From positions 1-13,880 of the forward strand of contig CBDUSP010000042.1 of assembly GCA_965370365.1 (NCBI GenBank): DNA of 13,880 bases. The letters run 5' to 3'. How positions within the stretch are numbered: position 1 is the first letter of the stretch; each line of letters opens with the position of its first letter. The notes under the pieces were generated by a model. It had not been told where the DNA came from, searched no databases, and saw nothing but the letters and a program-made list of their open reading frames with translations. The stretch comes from DAIDHZ01 sp965370365. GTDB lineage: Bacteria; Chlamydiota; Chlamydiia; Chlamydiales; SM23-39. A program made the position numbers and the translations under genes. Shown here piece after piece: positions 13,359 to 13,880 of this stretch.

Positions 13359-13880
13359 GGGATCTAGGACGATTTAAATACCGATGAAAACAAACAACCC
13401 ACTTCTTGGGCAAGTTTGATAGAAAGTCGATAATAGCTTTTTCCTCGCAAGCGCCTTCCTCATGTCCTGGGTAACAAGTAATTGAAATTGCGCCATCGGA
13501 TGCAATAATTCCGAGACTTGATTCGATACTTTGAAGAGTGGTTTGCGTCTGCGTGGTAATGGACTTATCTCCCCCAGGAAGGTACCCCAAGTTGTAAACA
13601 ATCAGCCGTGGGGGCTTTGGAAGGGGAATCTCATGAATAAGCGCATGGGACTTTTTAAGGAGATGCACATGCTCAAACTCGTGAACTAAGTTTTTTGCCT
13701 TTTCGAGCGCCGCATCTTGAATATCTAAAGAAAAAACCTTTCCCTGCAGCTGGCATAAAAAAAGCGTGTCATGACCATTGCCACACGTTGCATCGATGGC
13801 AACATCTCCGGGATTGAGGTGTTCTTTCCAATATTTTTTTGCAAGGGTGAGGTGAGGGGAGCGGGAATTTTGGGGAAGCA
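13327..13880 (-). CDS. mnmM: SAM-dependent methyltransferase, MnmM/YtqB family, partial at 5' end
   Basis: The open frame runs from the window edge (first full codon at 13878) to TAA at 13327, 183 codons and a stop, so the true start is outside. It begins near SPHLTLAKKYWKEHL, then the SAM-binding motif I AIDATCGNGHDTLFL, an acidic ribose-binding end (FSLDIQ), and the family hallmarks IVYNLGYLPGGDKSI, a T.TTL.SI helix and ITCYPGHEEG. These fit the family once called putative rRNA methylase (YtqB), shown recently to be MnmM, which methylates nm5(s2)U34 to mnm5(s2)U34 in tRNA anticodons of Bacillus and Staphylococcus. The role here is inferred from family. A shorter reading from GTG 13668 would lose the SAM site and is not credible. 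Confidence 0.87.
   Translation of the reverse strand, partial: LPQNSRSPHLTLAKKYWKEHLNPGDVAIDATCGNGHDTLFLCQLQGKVFSLDIQDAALEKAKNLVHEFEHVHLLKKSHALIHEIPLPKPPRLIVYNLGYLPGGDKSITTQTQTTLQSIESSLGIIASDGAISITCYPGHEEGACEEKAIIDFLSNLPKKWVVCFHRYLNRPRSPTLIWMTKAP

Overview
The window (13.9 kb, moderately AT-rich, densely packed, single genes or short operons on both strands) looks like a member of the Chlamydiota, most likely an environmental, non-Chlamydiaceae lineage. The basis is gene order recalled from Chlamydia trachomatis: a lipid A acyltransferase (htrB/lpxL), a YbbR-like protein and the c-di-AMP cyclase on one strand, diverging from cydA-cydB, plus a nusB-murB neighbourhood. The lineage is an inference; no rRNA or tRNA gene was seen in the window to confirm it.

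Region 1 (1-5224, minus strand): a partial LpxL/HtrB-type acyltransferase with a long C-terminal extension overlaps the end of a GT4 glycosyltransferase (WaaG-like), giving a small LPS/lipid A block. Upstream lies an orphan 193-aa protein with leucine-rich-repeat-like segments behind a promoter that matches the bacterial consensus exactly. Then come cdaR/ybbR and cdaA, overlapping as GTGA, which make and probably regulate c-di-AMP synthesis.

Region 2 (5225-7258): an 87-aa hydrophobic hypothetical protein and a TolC-family outer-membrane efflux protein (both minus), then a short divergent promoter region with a perfect 11-bp dyad over the probable cydA promoter.

Region 3 (7259-10614, plus strand): cydA, cydB and two small hydrophobic proteins. 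The two small proteins share three copies of the same roughly 50-residue unit. Between cydA and cydB sits the most striking object in the window: a 164-bp near-perfect palindrome (8608-8771) running from the last base of the cydA stop codon to just past the cydB Shine-Dalgarno sequence. As RNA it would form about 74 base pairs and bury the cydB ribosome-binding site against bases directly after the cydA stop.

Region 4 (10611-13880): a DnaQ-fold exonuclease-like gene (minus) that seems to lack the last catalytic aspartate, then nusB-murB-PHP phosphoesterase (plus, all overlapping) starting from a promoter so close to the nusB ATG that the mRNA is probably leaderless. The window ends in a partial MnmM/YtqB-type methyltransferase (minus) whose 3' end overlaps the PHP gene convergently.

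Together the window covers envelope lipid synthesis, c-di-AMP signalling, the cytochrome bd quinol oxidase, peptidoglycan precursor synthesis and RNA metabolism, with several lineage-specific insertions among conserved genes.
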